Positions 23,558 to 33,380 of a DNA stretch of 44,605 bases are shown here, piece by piece. How positions within the stretch are numbered: the first letter of the stretch is position 1; the number at the start of each line of letters is the position of its first letter. Made by a program: the position numbers and the translations under genes. The notes beneath the pieces are model-generated. The model ran no database searches. It had not been told where the DNA came from and worked only from the letters and a program-made list of their open reading frames with translations. Origin of the DNA: Leptolyngbyaceae cyanobacterium SM1_4_3 (GTDB lineage: Bacteria > Cyanobacteriota > Cyanobacteriia > Elainellales > Elainellaceae); contig JAAUTN010000015.1 of the NCBI GenBank assembly GCA_012031415.1, forward strand, positions 1-44,605, given 5' to 3'.

Positions 23558-25192
23558 ATGATGGCAAGCAAGAAGAATGTTCAGCGAGTGCGACGGGTTG
23601 CCAAAGAACGGTTTGGATATGAAACTCTGCGGGGCGGTCAAGAAACGGCAATTCATGCGTTGCTTAACGGTCACGATACGCTGGCAGTGATGCCAACAGG
23701 GTCCGGTAAGTCTGCAATTTATCAAATCGCAGCACTGTTGATTCCCGGTGCAACGGTGGTGATCTCACCTTTAATTGCCTTACAGCAAGACCAGGTAGAA
23801 GCGATCGCAGAGCAAGACGTGGGTGGTGCCGTCCAGGTAAATTCTACAATGAAGGTGGGCGATCGCACCGAAGCCTTTGAAGACTTGGAGGAAGGCGACC
23901 TGGAGTTTATGTTTCTGGCTCCAGAACAGTTCAACAACCCAGAAACTTTAGAGAAACTACAGGCAGCTAAACCTTCCCTGTTTGTGGTTGACGAAGCTCA
24001 TTGCATTAGTGAGTGGGGTCATGACTTTCGCCCTGACTATTTGCGATTAGGCACTATTATTGAAGCGTTAGATCATCCACTGGTGTTAGCACTCACCGCA
24101 ACGGCTGCACCACCCGTGCGGACAGAAATCATTGAACGGCTAGAAATGCGCGAACCGCATATTGTGGTGCAAGGATTCGATCGCCCTAACATTTGGCTAG
24201 GAGTGTTGCGCTTTGAAGATAAGAGTGAGAAACAACAGTCACTCATCAAAGCAGTGGTCGAAGCCGAAAAGCCCGGTATTGTCTATGCTGCAACCCGCAA
24301 GCAGGCAGAAGAAGTTGCCGAGTTGCTTCAGGCGCAGAATGTTAATGCTATCTTCTATCATGCTGGAATGAAATCTAAAGAGCGGGAAGCCGCACAAATC
24401 ACTTTTATGGAAGACGAGGCAGAAGTCATCGTTGCCACCACTGCCTTTGGGATGGGCATAGATAAACCAAATGTGCGTTTTGTGTTTCATCACAGCATTA
24501 GTGATTCGGTAGATGCTTATTATCAGGAAATTGGGCGGGCAGGACGGGATGGTGAGCCAGCTCAAGCAATTCTGTTTTATCACCCTGATGACTTAAATTT
24601 ACGTCGTTTCTTTGCTAGCAGTGGACAAATTGATTTGGAACAAGTGGAAAAAGTTGCCACTGTGGTTCAAGCGCAGGAGGGATTAATTGACTTAAAGACT
24701 TTAAAAGCACAAACCGATCTTTCTAAATCCAAACTGCAAACGGCATTGGGACATTTAGAAGCGGTGGATGCGATCGCCATTCTTCCATCGGGTGAAGTCA
24801 CTGCAACCGAACCTTCCCTTGATTTAAATCAGGTTGCAGCAGAAGCGATCGCGGTACAAGAACGACATCAACAGTATGAGCGATCGCGACTGGAAATGAT
24901 GCGGGGATACGCCGAAGTGCAAGATTGCCGCCGCAAATATATGCTCAACTACTTTGGGGAAGAGTTGGGTGAGCCTTGTGGAAAGTGCGATCGCTGCGAA
25001 GCCGGAATCACCAGTAAAGATGAGAAGCAGCCCTTTCCACTCAACAGCCGCGTCACGCACCAATCGCTGGGAGAGGGAATGGTGATGCGCTACGAAGGAG
25101 ATAAAATGGTGATCTTATTTGATGATGCTGGATATAAAACTCTGGGTGTAGATCTTGTATTGGAGCAAGGATTGCTCAAGAGCATTGAATAG
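23558..25192 (+). CDS. RecQ-family ATP-dependent DNA helicase
   Basis: A 544-residue SF2 helicase. Walker A is MPTGSGKSA (45-53), motif II is DEAH (145-148) in VVDEAHCISEWGHDFRPDY, and motif VI is QEIGRAGRDGEPA. The RecQ zinc-binding cysteines sit near residues 457-480 in CRRKYMLNYFGEE and PCGKCDRCE. A C-terminal beta-rich segment follows (RVTHQSLGEGMVMRYEGDKM), but no HRDC domain. It unwinds 3'-tailed DNA during recombination and fork repair. The zinc part is split from the core by about 100 residues of winged-helix-like sequence. The start is one of two adjacent ATGs after GGGAAAGGG. Confidence 0.93.
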   Translation: MMASKKNVQRVRRVAKERFGYETLRGGQETAIHALLNGHDTLAVMPTGSGKSAIYQIAALLIPGATVVISPLIALQQDQVEAIAEQDVGGAVQVNSTMKVGDRTEAFEDLEEGDLEFMFLAPEQFNNPETLEKLQAAKPSLFVVDEAHCISEWGHDFRPDYLRLGTIIEALDHPLVLALTATAAPPVRTEIIERLEMREPHIVVQGFDRPNIWLGVLRFEDKSEKQQSLIKAVVEAEKPGIVYAATRKQAEEVAELLQAQNVNAIFYHAGMKSKEREAAQITFMEDEAEVIVATTAFGMGIDKPNVRFVFHHSISDSVDAYYQEIGRAGRDGEPAQAILFYHPDDLNLRRFFASSGQIDLEQVEKVATVVQAQEGLIDLKTLKAQTDLSKSKLQTALGHLEAVDAIAILPSGEVTATEPSLDLNQVAAEAIAVQERHQQYERSRLEMMRGYAEVQDCRRKYMLNYFGEELGEPCGKCDRCEAGITSKDEKQPFPLNSRVTHQSLGEGMVMRYEGDKMVILFDDAGYKTLGVDLVLEQGLLKSIE

Positions 25193-25413
25193 GGCGATTT
25201 CCAGGAAAGCTGGTACACCTCATACTAAAGCTAGAGTTCTTTTAACGCTTGGGGATAGTGAGGTCTAACCTACAGCAGTTTTCATTTGCATAAAACACAA
25301 ATCTCGGTATGCGGACAGCGGCTCGCCCATACCTGTGGTTTACCCATCTGCAAAACGCTATAAGCCCCTTGTTCCACAGAGATGTGGGTTTCTCAAGTTC
25401 AAATCAAATTGGT

Positions 25414-27515
25414 TTAGGGGAACTGAATGTCTAGCGATCGCACCAAAAACGCCCAGCGATCGGAGATCTCCTCAATCACTTTGGTGGTTGGCTTTCCGGC
25501 TCCATGCCCTGCTTTTGTCTCAATTCGGATTAGCACTGGGCTATTTCCTGTATGAGCTTCCTGTAGTGCTGCGGCAAACTTAAAGCTGTGAGCAGGCACC
25601 ACCGATCGTCATGATCAGCCGTTGTGATCAATGTGGCAGGATAGGCAGTTCCGGGCTTGAGATTGTGCAATGGAGAGTAGGCATAGAGTACCTGAAACTC
25701 TTCTGGATTTTCTGGCGAACCGTAGTCAGAACACCAGGCCCAGCCAATGGTGAACTTGTGGAAACGCAGCATATCCATTACTCCTACCGCAGGTAAAGCC
25801 GCTCCAAATAGATCTGGGCGCTGAGTCATGCAGGCTCCGACTAATAGACCCCCATTGCTGCCTCCGGCGATCGCCAGCTTCTGCGGCGACGTATACTGAT
25901 GCTCAATCAGCCATTCTGCTGCTGCAATAAAGTCATCAAACACGTTCTGCTTATTCAGCTTCGTACCCGCCTGATGCCACTCCTCACCATACTCACCCCC
26001 ACCGCGCAAATTGGGGACTGCAAACACCCCGCCCAGTTCTAGCCAAACAATATTGCTGGGTGAAAAAGATGGCGTAAGTGGAATATTAAACCCACCGTAA
26101 CCGTACAAATAGGTGGGATTATTTCCATTCAGTTCTAATTCCTTTTTGTGAGTGATAAACATCGGCACTCTTGTACCATCTTTACTGGTGTAAAACGCCT
26201 GCGTTGTCTTATACTCATCAGGACTGAAATCTACTGTGGGCTGTCGAAATACACTACTTTCTCCACTTACCATGTCGTGCCGATAAATGGTTGTGGGGGT
26301 GGTAAAACTGGTGAAACTGTAGAAGGTTTCTGTCTCATGGCGCTTACCGCCAAATCCACCCGCAGAGCCGATTCCTGGTAGCTCAACTTCTCTTATGTAA
26401 GTTCCATTCAGGTCAAACACTTTTACCTGAGTGTAAGCATCTTTCAGGTAGAAAGCGACAAACTGGTGATTCAAAATGTTTACACCCATCAGCGTTTCAT
26501 CTGCCTGGGGGATCACTTCCTGCCAGTTTTCTCGCTCCGGTTTGGCAATGTCGATCGCAATCACTCGACCGCGTGGCGCATCCAGATCCGTCTCAAACCA
26601 GAACATAGTTCCTTCGTTATCAATCAGGCTAAACTTTGCCTCAAAGGAGTTAATTAACTCAATGACAGCCGTTTCGGGATCTCTTAAATCTTTCCAAAAC
26701 ACCAAATTCCGAGGATCTGTTCCTTGACTCACCGAAATTACTAAGTAGTCACCATCTTCGGTCACTTCGCCGCCAAACATCCAGCTTTTTTCGTCGGGGC
26801 GATCGTAAATCAGCACATCCTTAGATTGGGGTGTACCCAGTTGGTGAAAGTAAAGCTTCTGATAGTAATTAATGTCTTCTAGCTTCGTCGCTTCGTTTGG
26901 TTCGCCATAGCGGGAATAGAAAAATCCCTTGCCATCACGAGTCCAATCTGCCCCCGAAAACTTAATCCACTTCAAATGATCCGGTAAGTCCTCCCCTGTT
27001 TCTACATCCCGTACTTTCCACTCTTGCCAGTCAGAACCGGATGTAGATAATCCATATGCCATCAGCTTGGCATCTTCACTGATTGCCAACCCTGAAAGCG
27101 CTACCGTACCGTCTGCTGAAAGCATATTGGGATCAAGCAAAACCCTCGGTTCTGCATCCAACGCAGGCAGTGTGTAGAGAATACTCTGATTCTGCAAACC
27201 ATCATTCTTGAAGTAGAAATAGCGGTTTTCTCGCTTAAACGGAATGCCGTATTTCTCATAGTTCCAAAGCTGAGTTAAGCGCTGCTTCAAGCTTTCACGG
27301 GCAGGAATATCATTCAAGTATGTAAACGTTACCTGGTTTTGTGCCTCAATCCACTGACGGCTCTCATCTGAATCGGGATCTTCTAACCAGCGGTAAGGGT
27401 CAGCAACCTGAACACCATGATAGTCATCAACCTGGTCTATTTTAGGGCTGGGGGGATAAACCAGGGACGTGTCAGCTTGAGCGGCATCAGCTTGAGTCAT
27501 ATCGGCTTGAGACAT
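25414..27515 (-). pseudogene. Prolyl oligopeptidase (S9A), one frameshift
   Basis: Restoring one G near 25603 (CGGTGG to CGGGTGG) yields a 700-residue prolyl oligopeptidase. The broken frame ends at 25530 as DDRWCLLT; the repaired one reads [20 protein letters not shown]. The catalytic Ser is S553 in AGGSNGGLLVGA, the Asp lies in HDDRVVPAHS and the His in KAGHGAGK, so the last two are affected by the break. The N-terminal part is a seven-bladed propeller beginning PYRWLEDPDSDESRQWIEAQ. The enzyme cuts short peptides after proline, usually in the cytosol. The N-terminus carries a short ADMTQADAAQAD repeat. Confidence 0.9.
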
Positions 27516-27594
27516 TGCGAAGAACTCTGAACGACTTCTTTCAATGTATCGGAACCCTGATTTTTTGGAAGGCTTTGTTAAAGGGGCGATCGCC

Positions 27595-28584
27595 CTACAA
27601 ATGAGCTTCTAACCAGGTTTCTAAATCAACCAGACGATTGAAATCTAATAGCGCTTCCCCCAATGTCTCAAGCTGCTCTAGCGTAAGAGATTGAATTTGT
27701 GTCGTCAGCGCTGGAGGAAGGGAACCTACACGACGGGTTAGCTGTTTTAGGATTAGCGATCGCCCCTCCTCCTGTCTGCCTTCTTGTCTACCTTCTTGTC
27801 TACCTTCCTGTCTGCCTTCCTGTCTACCTTCCTGTCTGCCTTCCTGTCTGCCTTCTTGTCTACCTTCCTGTCTACCTTCTTGTCTACCTTCCTGTCTGCC
27901 TCTCTGTTCACCAATCCGCTCACCTTCTTTCAAAATCTCCTGATACCAGGGTGACTCTTGCAGTACTGCCATATCCCACCTCATAATCTGTCTGACGACC
28001 TCACTATCTAACACAAAACTAGCAAAAAATGCTAGCAGCGATTCCAATTCAACTAACTGCTCATCTTGACGAAGCAAAGTCAGAGCTTGCTGTACTGTAG
28101 AAACGTCCCTACCTTGCTTCAACACGGGTACAAAGGGCAACAAAGCATTCAAGGACTGCTCAAATACGATCGCTGCCTCAACTTCCCAGAGATTGATGAC
28201 TCGGTAGTCTTGGTAAGCTCGAATGCCCAGAAAGTCGGATTCAAAGCGATCGACAATTGTTACGGTTGCAGGTGGGGGCAGAATGTTGACCAGGACCGGA
28301 TAGACTGGCAGTGCGTACTTTTCTTGGGCAAGGGCGGCATAAGCTCGCATTCGGGATGGCAGGTTGGAGTTGTAGCGTAACTGCAACTCGTTAAGTACTA
28401 GAAATTGGCCGTGTGTTGGACTCTTTACCTTCACCAACACATCGTTCTCTCGGCTAACCCACTGAAACTCTGAGCCTAGAATTTCCTCAGCAACGACATC
28501 AGGTTGCTGCGTCACCCACTTCACCCAGGGAGTTGGGGCTAACCCAATGAGTCGTTTACCGCCAATGTCTGCTTTTTTCGCCAC
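27595..28584 (-). CDS. Rpn-family nuclease/transposase-like protein with DUF4351
   Basis: A 329-residue cyanobacterial Rpn/DUF4351 protein. The N-terminal part has a PD-(D/E)XK-like segment ([20 protein letters not shown], then [20 protein letters not shown]). A helical middle follows, then ten RQEG repeats (27774-27905) and the C-terminal DUF4351 ([20 protein letters not shown] and [20 protein letters not shown]). The family is linked to recombination-promoting DNA cleavage, but no function is proven here. The charged RQEG repeat probably makes a long helix or linker. It ends about 80 bp upstream of prolyl oligopeptidase on the same strand. Confidence 0.85.
   Translation of the reverse strand: MAKKADIGGKRLIGLAPTPWVKWVTQQPDVVAEEILGSEFQWVSRENDVLVKVKSPTHGQFLVLNELQLRYNSNLPSRMRAYAALAQEKYALPVYPVLVNILPPPATVTIVDRFESDFLGIRAYQDYRVINLWEVEAAIVFEQSLNALLPFVPVLKQGRDVSTVQQALTLLRQDEQLVELESLLAFFASFVLDSEVVRQIMRWDMAVLQESPWYQEILKEGERIGEQRGRQEGRQEGRQEGRQEGRQEGRQEGRQEGRQEGRQEGRQEGRQEEGRSLILKQLTRRVGSLPPALTTQIQSLTLEQLETLGEALLDFNRLVDLETWLEAHL
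27774..27905 (-). repeat. 12-bp in-frame repeats encoding RQEG
   Basis: About ten to eleven head-to-tail 12-bp units, seen on the plus strand as TCTACCTTCTTG or CTGCCTTCCTGT variants. They encode Arg-Gln-Glu-Gly. Alternating synonymous forms suggest slippage over time. The array can expand or contract without shifting the frame. Confidence 0.85.
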
Positions 28585-29086
28585 AGTTGATCCGCAGAAT
28601 AATGATGCAGTTGTTCATTGTTGTTGGGTTGAAAAATTGGTTGAGGAAGAGGCGATCGCTCCGAGTTAAGGGGCTGAGATCTGCGACTTCTCGAAGAAGT
28701 TGCAGATCTGAATACTTACTTTTTACCTACTTTCAAATACATTCTCTCACATACTCCAATTCAGTGCGATCGCTTGGTTTATATTCTGCTTGCGTAAGTC
28801 TTGGGAATGTGAAGTGCGATCGCCCCATCCTTTAAGCAAACTTATAGATACTCAATCCTAAAGTAAGTAACGCTCAAACTAATATAAGTAGTCCTTAAAC
28901 AATCTCCAGAAATTTTAAGCTCATCTTATTGACTCTTTCACCTCACCTACTAACGTTTAAGCAGGACACATGAGTGCTTCAGTGTCGTAGAGTTTGCCAA
29001 TCTCTAAATTGTCAGGAGCTTAAGCAAACCTGATTGTTGCTCATGTTGAATCCAAAATCTTTGTCCTAAACAGAGTAACAAACTAG
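28585..29086. other. 500-bp intergenic region, no gene seen
   Basis: I see no convincing coding frame or RNA gene. It holds the palindrome at 28677-28709, two HIP1 octamers and an isolated TTGCGTAAGTC (about 28789) like one end of the MITE-type element at 38707-38803. The rest is AT-rich. Confidence 0.6.
28677..28709. repeat. Interspersed palindrome, AGATCTGCGACTTCT family (copy 3)
   Basis: Arms AGATCTGCGACTTCT and AGAAGTTGCAGATCT around CGA, one mismatch. The same sequence as the elements at 11516 and 23501, with a similar loop. It lies in a gene-free stretch. Confidence 0.8.
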
Positions 29087-29401
29087 TCAATCAATTAATC
29101 CTTTAAAGCTTTTGAGGCACGCGGCTAAAACATCCCGGTTCAAGGCATTGTACTTAGTTTGTCCGTCTCGACGAGTGGTGATCAGTCCGGCTTCCGCCAG
29201 TGTCTTCGAGTGATGGCAGAACAACGCCAAACTGATATTAAGCTGCTGGGCAATTTCAGAGCCGCTTAACTCATTCTGACTAACCAGTAGCTCTACGATA
29301 CGCAAACGAGTTGGGTCAGACAGAGCCGCAAAAATTTTGGCGCGACAGTCATTTTCAGTTTTCTCAAGCAACGGTGACACAGGCAACGATTGATTATCCA
29401 T
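29087..29401 (-). CDS. ArsR-family winged-helix regulator
   Basis: A 104-residue DNA-binding protein: AKIFAALSDPTRLRIVELLV, then the recognition helix region SGSEIAQQLNISLALFCHHS and LITTRRDGQTKYNALN. It lacks the CVC metal motif of ArsR/SmtB and instead has CHH in the helix (ALFCHHS), so metal or redox sensing through that cysteine is possible. The frame runs to a TTG at 29470, but the ATG at 29401 gives the usual length. It is divergent from a thioredoxin-OYE operon and probably represses it, releasing it on oxidative or thiol stress. Confidence 0.82.
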   Translation of the reverse strand: MDNQSLPVSPLLEKTENDCRAKIFAALSDPTRLRIVELLVSQNELSGSEIAQQLNISLALFCHHSKTLAEAGLITTRRDGQTKYNALNRDVLAACLKSFKGLID

Positions 29402-29478
29402 TTCAGATACAGGCAGCAAAATAAACTTGTTTTCCAAATAAAACTTGAGTGGGCATATTGAAGTACTCAAACAACCAC

Positions 29479-29506
29479 TTGACTATTGTGTTATCCTTTG
29501 TATATT
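29479..29506 (+). promoter_or_regulatory. Promoter of the thioredoxin-OYE operon
   Basis: TTGACT then 16 bp then TATATT, close to the consensus for the main bacterial sigma factor. It lies about 150 bp before the thioredoxin ATG and just upstream of an inverted repeat. Confidence 0.55.
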
Positions 29507-29511
29507 ATCGT

Positions 29512-29539
29512 AGTTAAGCGATTGTTTAACCACTTAACT
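29512..29539. promoter_or_regulatory. Inverted-repeat operator candidate
   Basis: AGTTAAG and CTTAACT are separated by 14 bp, directly after the -10 element at 29501-29506. The position and symmetry suit ArsR-family repression. The core also contains GTTTAAC, so there may be more than one half-site. Confidence 0.5.
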
Positions 29540-29655
29540 AGGTAACGAGTCCGCCACATGGTAATGATTTGATTTTCGTGCAAGTGTGAGCATTCTGCCC
29601 ACACTCCACAAAAGTCTGAACACGTTCGCTACATGGGCTAAAGGAGATTACCGTT

Positions 29656-30051
29656 ATGTCAAGTACATCTCAGTTAAAAACTTCCTCAGAGGCTTCCAGT
29701 TCACTCGGCTACGTCACCTTGACTGAGGATAACTTCCAGACAGAGGTTCTCGAAAGTTCGCAACCTGTGCTGGTTGATTTCTGGGCTGCCTGGTGTGGAC
29801 CTTGTCGGATGGTTAACCCCATCGTCGAAGAGTTAGCTGCTGATTTCGCAGGTCGAGCTAAGATTGCCAAGCTTAACATTGATGACTACGGCTCCATTGC
29901 CAGTCACTACGGCATTAGTGCCGTGCCCACGCTATTGCTGTTTCAGTCAGGGCAAGTCGTGGATCAGGTCATAGGTGTAGCGCCTAAGCGAGTCTTTGCG
30001 TCCAAGCTAGAAGCCTTGCTAGAAGCAACTTCCTCGGAGCAGGCAGCTTGA
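29656..30051 (+). CDS. Thioredoxin
   Basis: A 131-residue thioredoxin with the active site WCGPC (C47, C50) in DFWAAWCGPCRMVNPIVEEL. It also has the cis-proline loop YGISAVPTLLLFQSG. The N-terminal 18 residues (Ser/Thr-rich, MSSTSQLKTSSEASSS) are an unusual extension. It is a cytosolic disulfide reductase and the first gene of an operon with the OYE. The ribosome binding site AAAGGAG sits before the ATG. Regulation by the divergent ArsR protein is suggested by the operator-like repeat at 29512. Confidence 0.95.
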   Translation: MSSTSQLKTSSEASSSLGYVTLTEDNFQTEVLESSQPVLVDFWAAWCGPCRMVNPIVEELAADFAGRAKIAKLNIDDYGSIASHYGISAVPTLLLFQSGQVVDQVIGVAPKRVFASKLEALLEATSSEQAA

Positions 30052-30283
30052 GTGAATTGGGGCAATCTTTAGAAAAACCTACATCCGTTGTGTAAGAGGA
30101 TGTTTGAAAAGTCTAATCTGTCACCCACGAGTGTGTAGGGGCGTGGCTATTCCAGAGTCTACCTGCCGAATGCTACGCCCTTGCAGGGAACATTTGCTAC
30201 TTCTCAGAAACCCTCTCAGAGTGAAGCGTTTGTGAAGGCGTAAGTTTTGATTCAATTGCAGTTGTTTTGAAGGAGATAAATTT

Positions 30284-31388
30284 GTGAGTTCTAATGTTCA
30301 TCTGCTTTCGCCAGTTAAAGTTGGTGCGTATGAATTGCCCAACCGGATTGTGATGGCTCCGCTGACTCGTAATCGGGCGGGTGCAGGCAATGTGCCTCAA
30401 CCTCTGAATGCAGCTTACTATGCACAGCGGGCATCGGCAGGGTTAATCATCAGTGAAGCAACACAAATTTCTCCTCAAGGTGTAGGCTATCCCGCAACTC
30501 CAGGTATTCACTCTCAAGAACAAATTGAAGGGTGGAAGCTGGTGACGAATGCAGTACATGAACGGGGCGGCAAAGTTTTTCTACAGCTTTGGCACGTCGG
30601 ACGCATTTCTCACCCGTTGCTACAGCCCGATGGAGTGCTTCCGGTTGCACCTTCGGCGATCGCCCCTGCTGGCGAAGCTTCAACCTATGAAGGACAAAAG
30701 CCGTTCGTCACCCCACGTGCCCTAGAAATTGCGGAAATTCCTGGCATTGTTGAAGATTATCGTCGGGCTGCCCAAAATGCGCTAGAAGCTGGGTTTGACG
30801 GTGTAGAAATTCACGGTGCAAACGGCTATTTGCTCGATCAATTCCTGCAAGATGGGACAAATCAACGCACCGATGAGTATGGCGGTTCAGTTGAGAATCG
30901 CAGTCGCTTTTTGTTGGAGGTAACTGAGGCTGTAACAGGCGTATGGGGGGCGATCGCGTCGGGGTTCGGCTTTCTCCCAGCGGCACCTTCAACGATATGC
31001 AAGATTCTGATCCGAAAACGTTATTTGACTACGTGGTTGGAGCGTTAAATCGCTTTGGACTTGCCTACCTGCACCTCGTCGAGCCAAGAGTTCCAGGTAT
31101 GGGTGCAGAGGAACCTAACCGTCCAGATTTACCCTCTAGCCATTTTCGCTCAATCTTCAACGGCACACTGATCTCAGCCGGAGGGCATAACCATGAGTCG
31201 GGCAATGCGCTATTAGCAGAAGGGTCAGCCGACCTGATTGCCTATGGCAGACTTTACATTGCCAACCCAGATTTGCCAGAGCGATTTGCTGCGAATGCTT
31301 CGCTCAACACACCCGATCGCTCTACCTTTATGGTGGCACTGAGCAGGGATACACCGACTATCCTACGCTTGAGTTGCAAAGTGCTTAG
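30284..31388 (+). pseudogene. Old Yellow Enzyme (ene-reductase), two frameshifts
   Basis: Two homopolymer repairs restore a 368-residue FMN-dependent ene-reductase: a seventh G after GTAT near 30950, and a fourth T at about 31329. Repaired, the middle reads GVWGGDRVGVRLSPSG and the end STFYGGTEQGYTDYPTLELQ. The N-terminal PNRIVMAPLTRNRAG, the active-site region LQLWHVGRISHP and HGANGYLLDQFLQDGTNQR are typical. It reduces activated alkenes with NAD(P)H and often helps with electrophile or redox stress. The GTG start follows AAGGAGATAAATTT. It lies 232 bp after thioredoxin on the same strand and probably shares its ArsR control. Confidence 0.88.
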
Positions 31389-31408
31389 GGATCTGCGTTT
31401 ATTTAAGA

Positions 31409-31450
31409 TCCCATTTTTTAGCGCGGCTCAGCCGCGCCTAAAAAATGGGA
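31409..31450. terminator. Strong Rho-independent terminator-like hairpin
   Basis: Arms TCCCATTTTTTAG and CTAAAAAATGGGA enclose an inner GCGCGGC/GCCGCGC stem, giving about 19 paired bases. It is followed by CTTTTATTTTT. It lies 20 bp after the OYE stop and would end that operon. Confidence 0.75.
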
Positions 31451-31525
31451 CTTTTATTTTTATGCAAGTCCCTTAGGGTCGTGAATTGATTAGCCTGCAA
31501 TATTTTGGATTAGGGATTTAAAGAG

Positions 31526-31563
31526 GCTGAGAGCGCTACATTCGAGAATGTAGCGCTCTCAGC
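31526..31563. terminator. Hairpin at the end of sigF
   Basis: Arms GCTGAGAGCGCTACATTC and GAATGTAGCGCTCTCAGC are separated by two to three bases and sit 23 bp past the sigF stop on the minus strand. It has no long T tract on the minus side. It is the end of sigF or a repeat element. Confidence 0.6.
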
Positions 31564-31585
31564 TTCAGGATTGTTGTAGGGATTA

Positions 31586-32371
31586 CTAGGGGTCAGTGCC
31601 TAGCGTTTGAGCTTGCATGAGTGTCGTCATTTGCTCTAAACCACGCTGGATACGGCGAGTCACGGTCATAGGGCTAATTCCGATTCTCTTAGCGACTTCC
31701 TTGCGCGAAAGTCCGCTGAAAAAGACAAACTCAATTGCGGCTCTGGTTGTGTCTTCTAGCTGACTCAGGGCAAGCTGAAGCTGTTGTCGATCTTCTTCTA
31801 AAATCTGGAGGCTCTGATAGTGGGGGTCTGTCAGGGAATCGCCTAAAGTCATTGAAGAATCTGTCTGTTGAGATATGGTTGCATCGAGGCTAAGCGGTGA
31901 GCGGTTTTGGGTGGCTAGCTTCACTTCACGCCATTCGTTTAGAGGAATTCCTAGCTGCTTAGCAACTTCCATGTCGGAGGGTTGATGTCCCAGGGATTGG
32001 GCAAGCTGGGCGCGAATCCGCTGTCCTTCTTTCTGCAAATCTTGCCAGCGACGAGGAATTCTAATGGAACCGCTGCGATCGCGCAAAAAGTGCAGCATTT
32101 CGCCCCGAATGTAAGGAACAGCAAAGGAGCTAAAGGCATAACCTTGACTTGGGTTAAACCGTTCAACTGCACGAATTAAACCCAAGTAGCCGATTTGTTC
32201 TAGATCTTCGTAAGGTTCGCAGCACTGGCGGCTGATACGATGAGCAATTTTGCGGACTAGACCTGCGTTTAGGCGCACAAGTTTGTTACGAAGGGCAACG
32301 CTGGGATTTTGCTGATAGGACATCAGCAATTCCACGTTGTCAGAGCGAAGAGAAGATTCAGTAGCCACCAT
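31586..32371 (-). CDS. sigF: Group 3 RNA polymerase sigma factor SigF
   Basis: A 261-residue alternative sigma factor. Region 2 has RLNAGLVRKIAHRISRQCCE, YEDLEQIGYLGLIRAVERFN and YAFSSFAVPYIRGEMLHFLR; regions 3 and 4 end with SRKEVAKRIGISPMTVTRRI, the -35-binding helix-turn-helix. Length and order match the cyanobacterial SigF group, known from Synechocystis for type IV pilus and motility genes. A second helix-turn-helix (KQLGIPLNEWREV) lies in region 3. No anti-sigma gene is adjacent. Identity as SigF is by resemblance, not proof. Confidence 0.85.
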   Translation of the reverse strand: MVATESSLRSDNVELLMSYQQNPSVALRNKLVRLNAGLVRKIAHRISRQCCEPYEDLEQIGYLGLIRAVERFNPSQGYAFSSFAVPYIRGEMLHFLRDRSGSIRIPRRWQDLQKEGQRIRAQLAQSLGHQPSDMEVAKQLGIPLNEWREVKLATQNRSPLSLDATISQQTDSSMTLGDSLTDPHYQSLQILEEDRQQLQLALSQLEDTTRAAIEFVFFSGLSRKEVAKRIGISPMTVTRRIQRGLEQMTTLMQAQTLGTDP

Positions 32372-32510
32372 CTGGATAAGACCTCACGTCAGACTTAGGC
32401 TTATTCTCTTAGCGGAACCCTCAGCAAACCATCGTTAATTTACGGGTGTTTAGACGGCGCTCCTGAGGAGGATCAGCAAAACTACGGATGGTTGAAACTA
32501 TAATCAGGAT

Positions 32511-33332
32511 ATGTTGGAACTTCACTGTCACACGACTTATTCTGATGGCACGTTAACTCCAGGTGAACTGGTTGAAGCGGCAATCGCCACCGGAGTCAAA
32601 GCGCTCGCTATTACAGATCACGACACGCTCTCAGGTTGGAATGAGGCTTTTGCGGCAGCGGGGCAGCGTTTAGAGATTGTTCCCGGTGTCGAGTTAAGTA
32701 CGGTTCATAATGGGCGATCGCTCCATATTCTAGGTTTTTATCCAGATGCCGCCAAATTGAGTGACCCGCTTGCGCTGCGCCTGGAAGGACGCAAACGACG
32801 CGCTGAAAAAATGGTGGCAAACCTGGCAGAAATGGGCTACCCCATTGAGCTACCCGACCTGGGAGAAGGCATGGCTCCCGGTCGTCCCCATCTGGCAACA
32901 GCATTAGTCAAAGCGGGCTACGTACACTCTGCGCGAGAAGCATTCGATCGCTTTTTAGGAGACGACCAGCCAGCCTATGTTCACTACGAGAAGTTTTCAA
33001 TTGTAGAAGGGATTGAGTTACTGCGTTCAGCAGGAGCAGTGCCTGTGTGGGCGCATCCCTATCTGTTTCGAGGCGGTGAGGTGGAGGAGGTGCTGCAAGA
33101 ACTTCTTGCTGCGGGGTTAGTGGGAGTTGAAGTTTATCATCCTAGCCACACTCCGACTCAGACCCAAAATCTAGAGAAATTTTGCGCTCAGTTTGGTTTA
33201 CTAATGACGGGTGGAAGCGATTATCACGGTCGGCTCCCTGGTATGAAAGACAAGCACAGTAGCACGCTGAATCTGCTGAATTTGCCGATGAGCCTGCTGG
33301 AGCCTGTAAAGCAAGCTGCGAAGAAGCTATGA
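32511..33332 (+). CDS. PHP-domain phosphoesterase (TrpH/YciV-like)
   Basis: A 273-residue metal-dependent phosphoesterase. The PHP motifs are LHCHTTYSDG at the N-terminus, AITDHDTLSGW, PGVELSTVHNG, VWAHPYLFRGG and GGSDYHG. The inserted helical part (about residues 95-160) is typical of the 3',5'-nucleoside bisphosphate phosphatase / RNase AM group. It would trim 3',5'-bisphosphonucleosides or RNA 5' ends; which cannot be judged. The gene is single and divergent from sigF, with about 140 bp between. Confidence 0.88.
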   Translation: MLELHCHTTYSDGTLTPGELVEAAIATGVKALAITDHDTLSGWNEAFAAAGQRLEIVPGVELSTVHNGRSLHILGFYPDAAKLSDPLALRLEGRKRRAEKMVANLAEMGYPIELPDLGEGMAPGRPHLATALVKAGYVHSAREAFDRFLGDDQPAYVHYEKFSIVEGIELLRSAGAVPVWAHPYLFRGGEVEEVLQELLAAGLVGVEVYHPSHTPTQTQNLEKFCAQFGLLMTGGSDYHGRLPGMKDKHSSTLNLLNLPMSLLEPVKQAAKKL

Positions 33333-33380
33333 GGCAAAGCATTCCTTCTCATTTCTCAAACGGATTTCTCAAACGGGTTC

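Noticed and set aside
25199-25413. Possible insertion-sequence remnant between recQ and prolyl oligopeptidase
   Set aside because: The text around 25280-25350 looks repeat-like, but I find no inverted ends, target duplication or coding trace.
25414-25602. Separate small protein beginning MVPAHSFKF
   Set aside because: It is the C-terminal end of prolyl oligopeptidase, carrying the catalytic His, out of frame by one base.
27699-27986. Plus-strand frame rich in Leu/Pro/Val repeats
   Set aside because: Antisense of the RQEG repeats in the Rpn-family gene.
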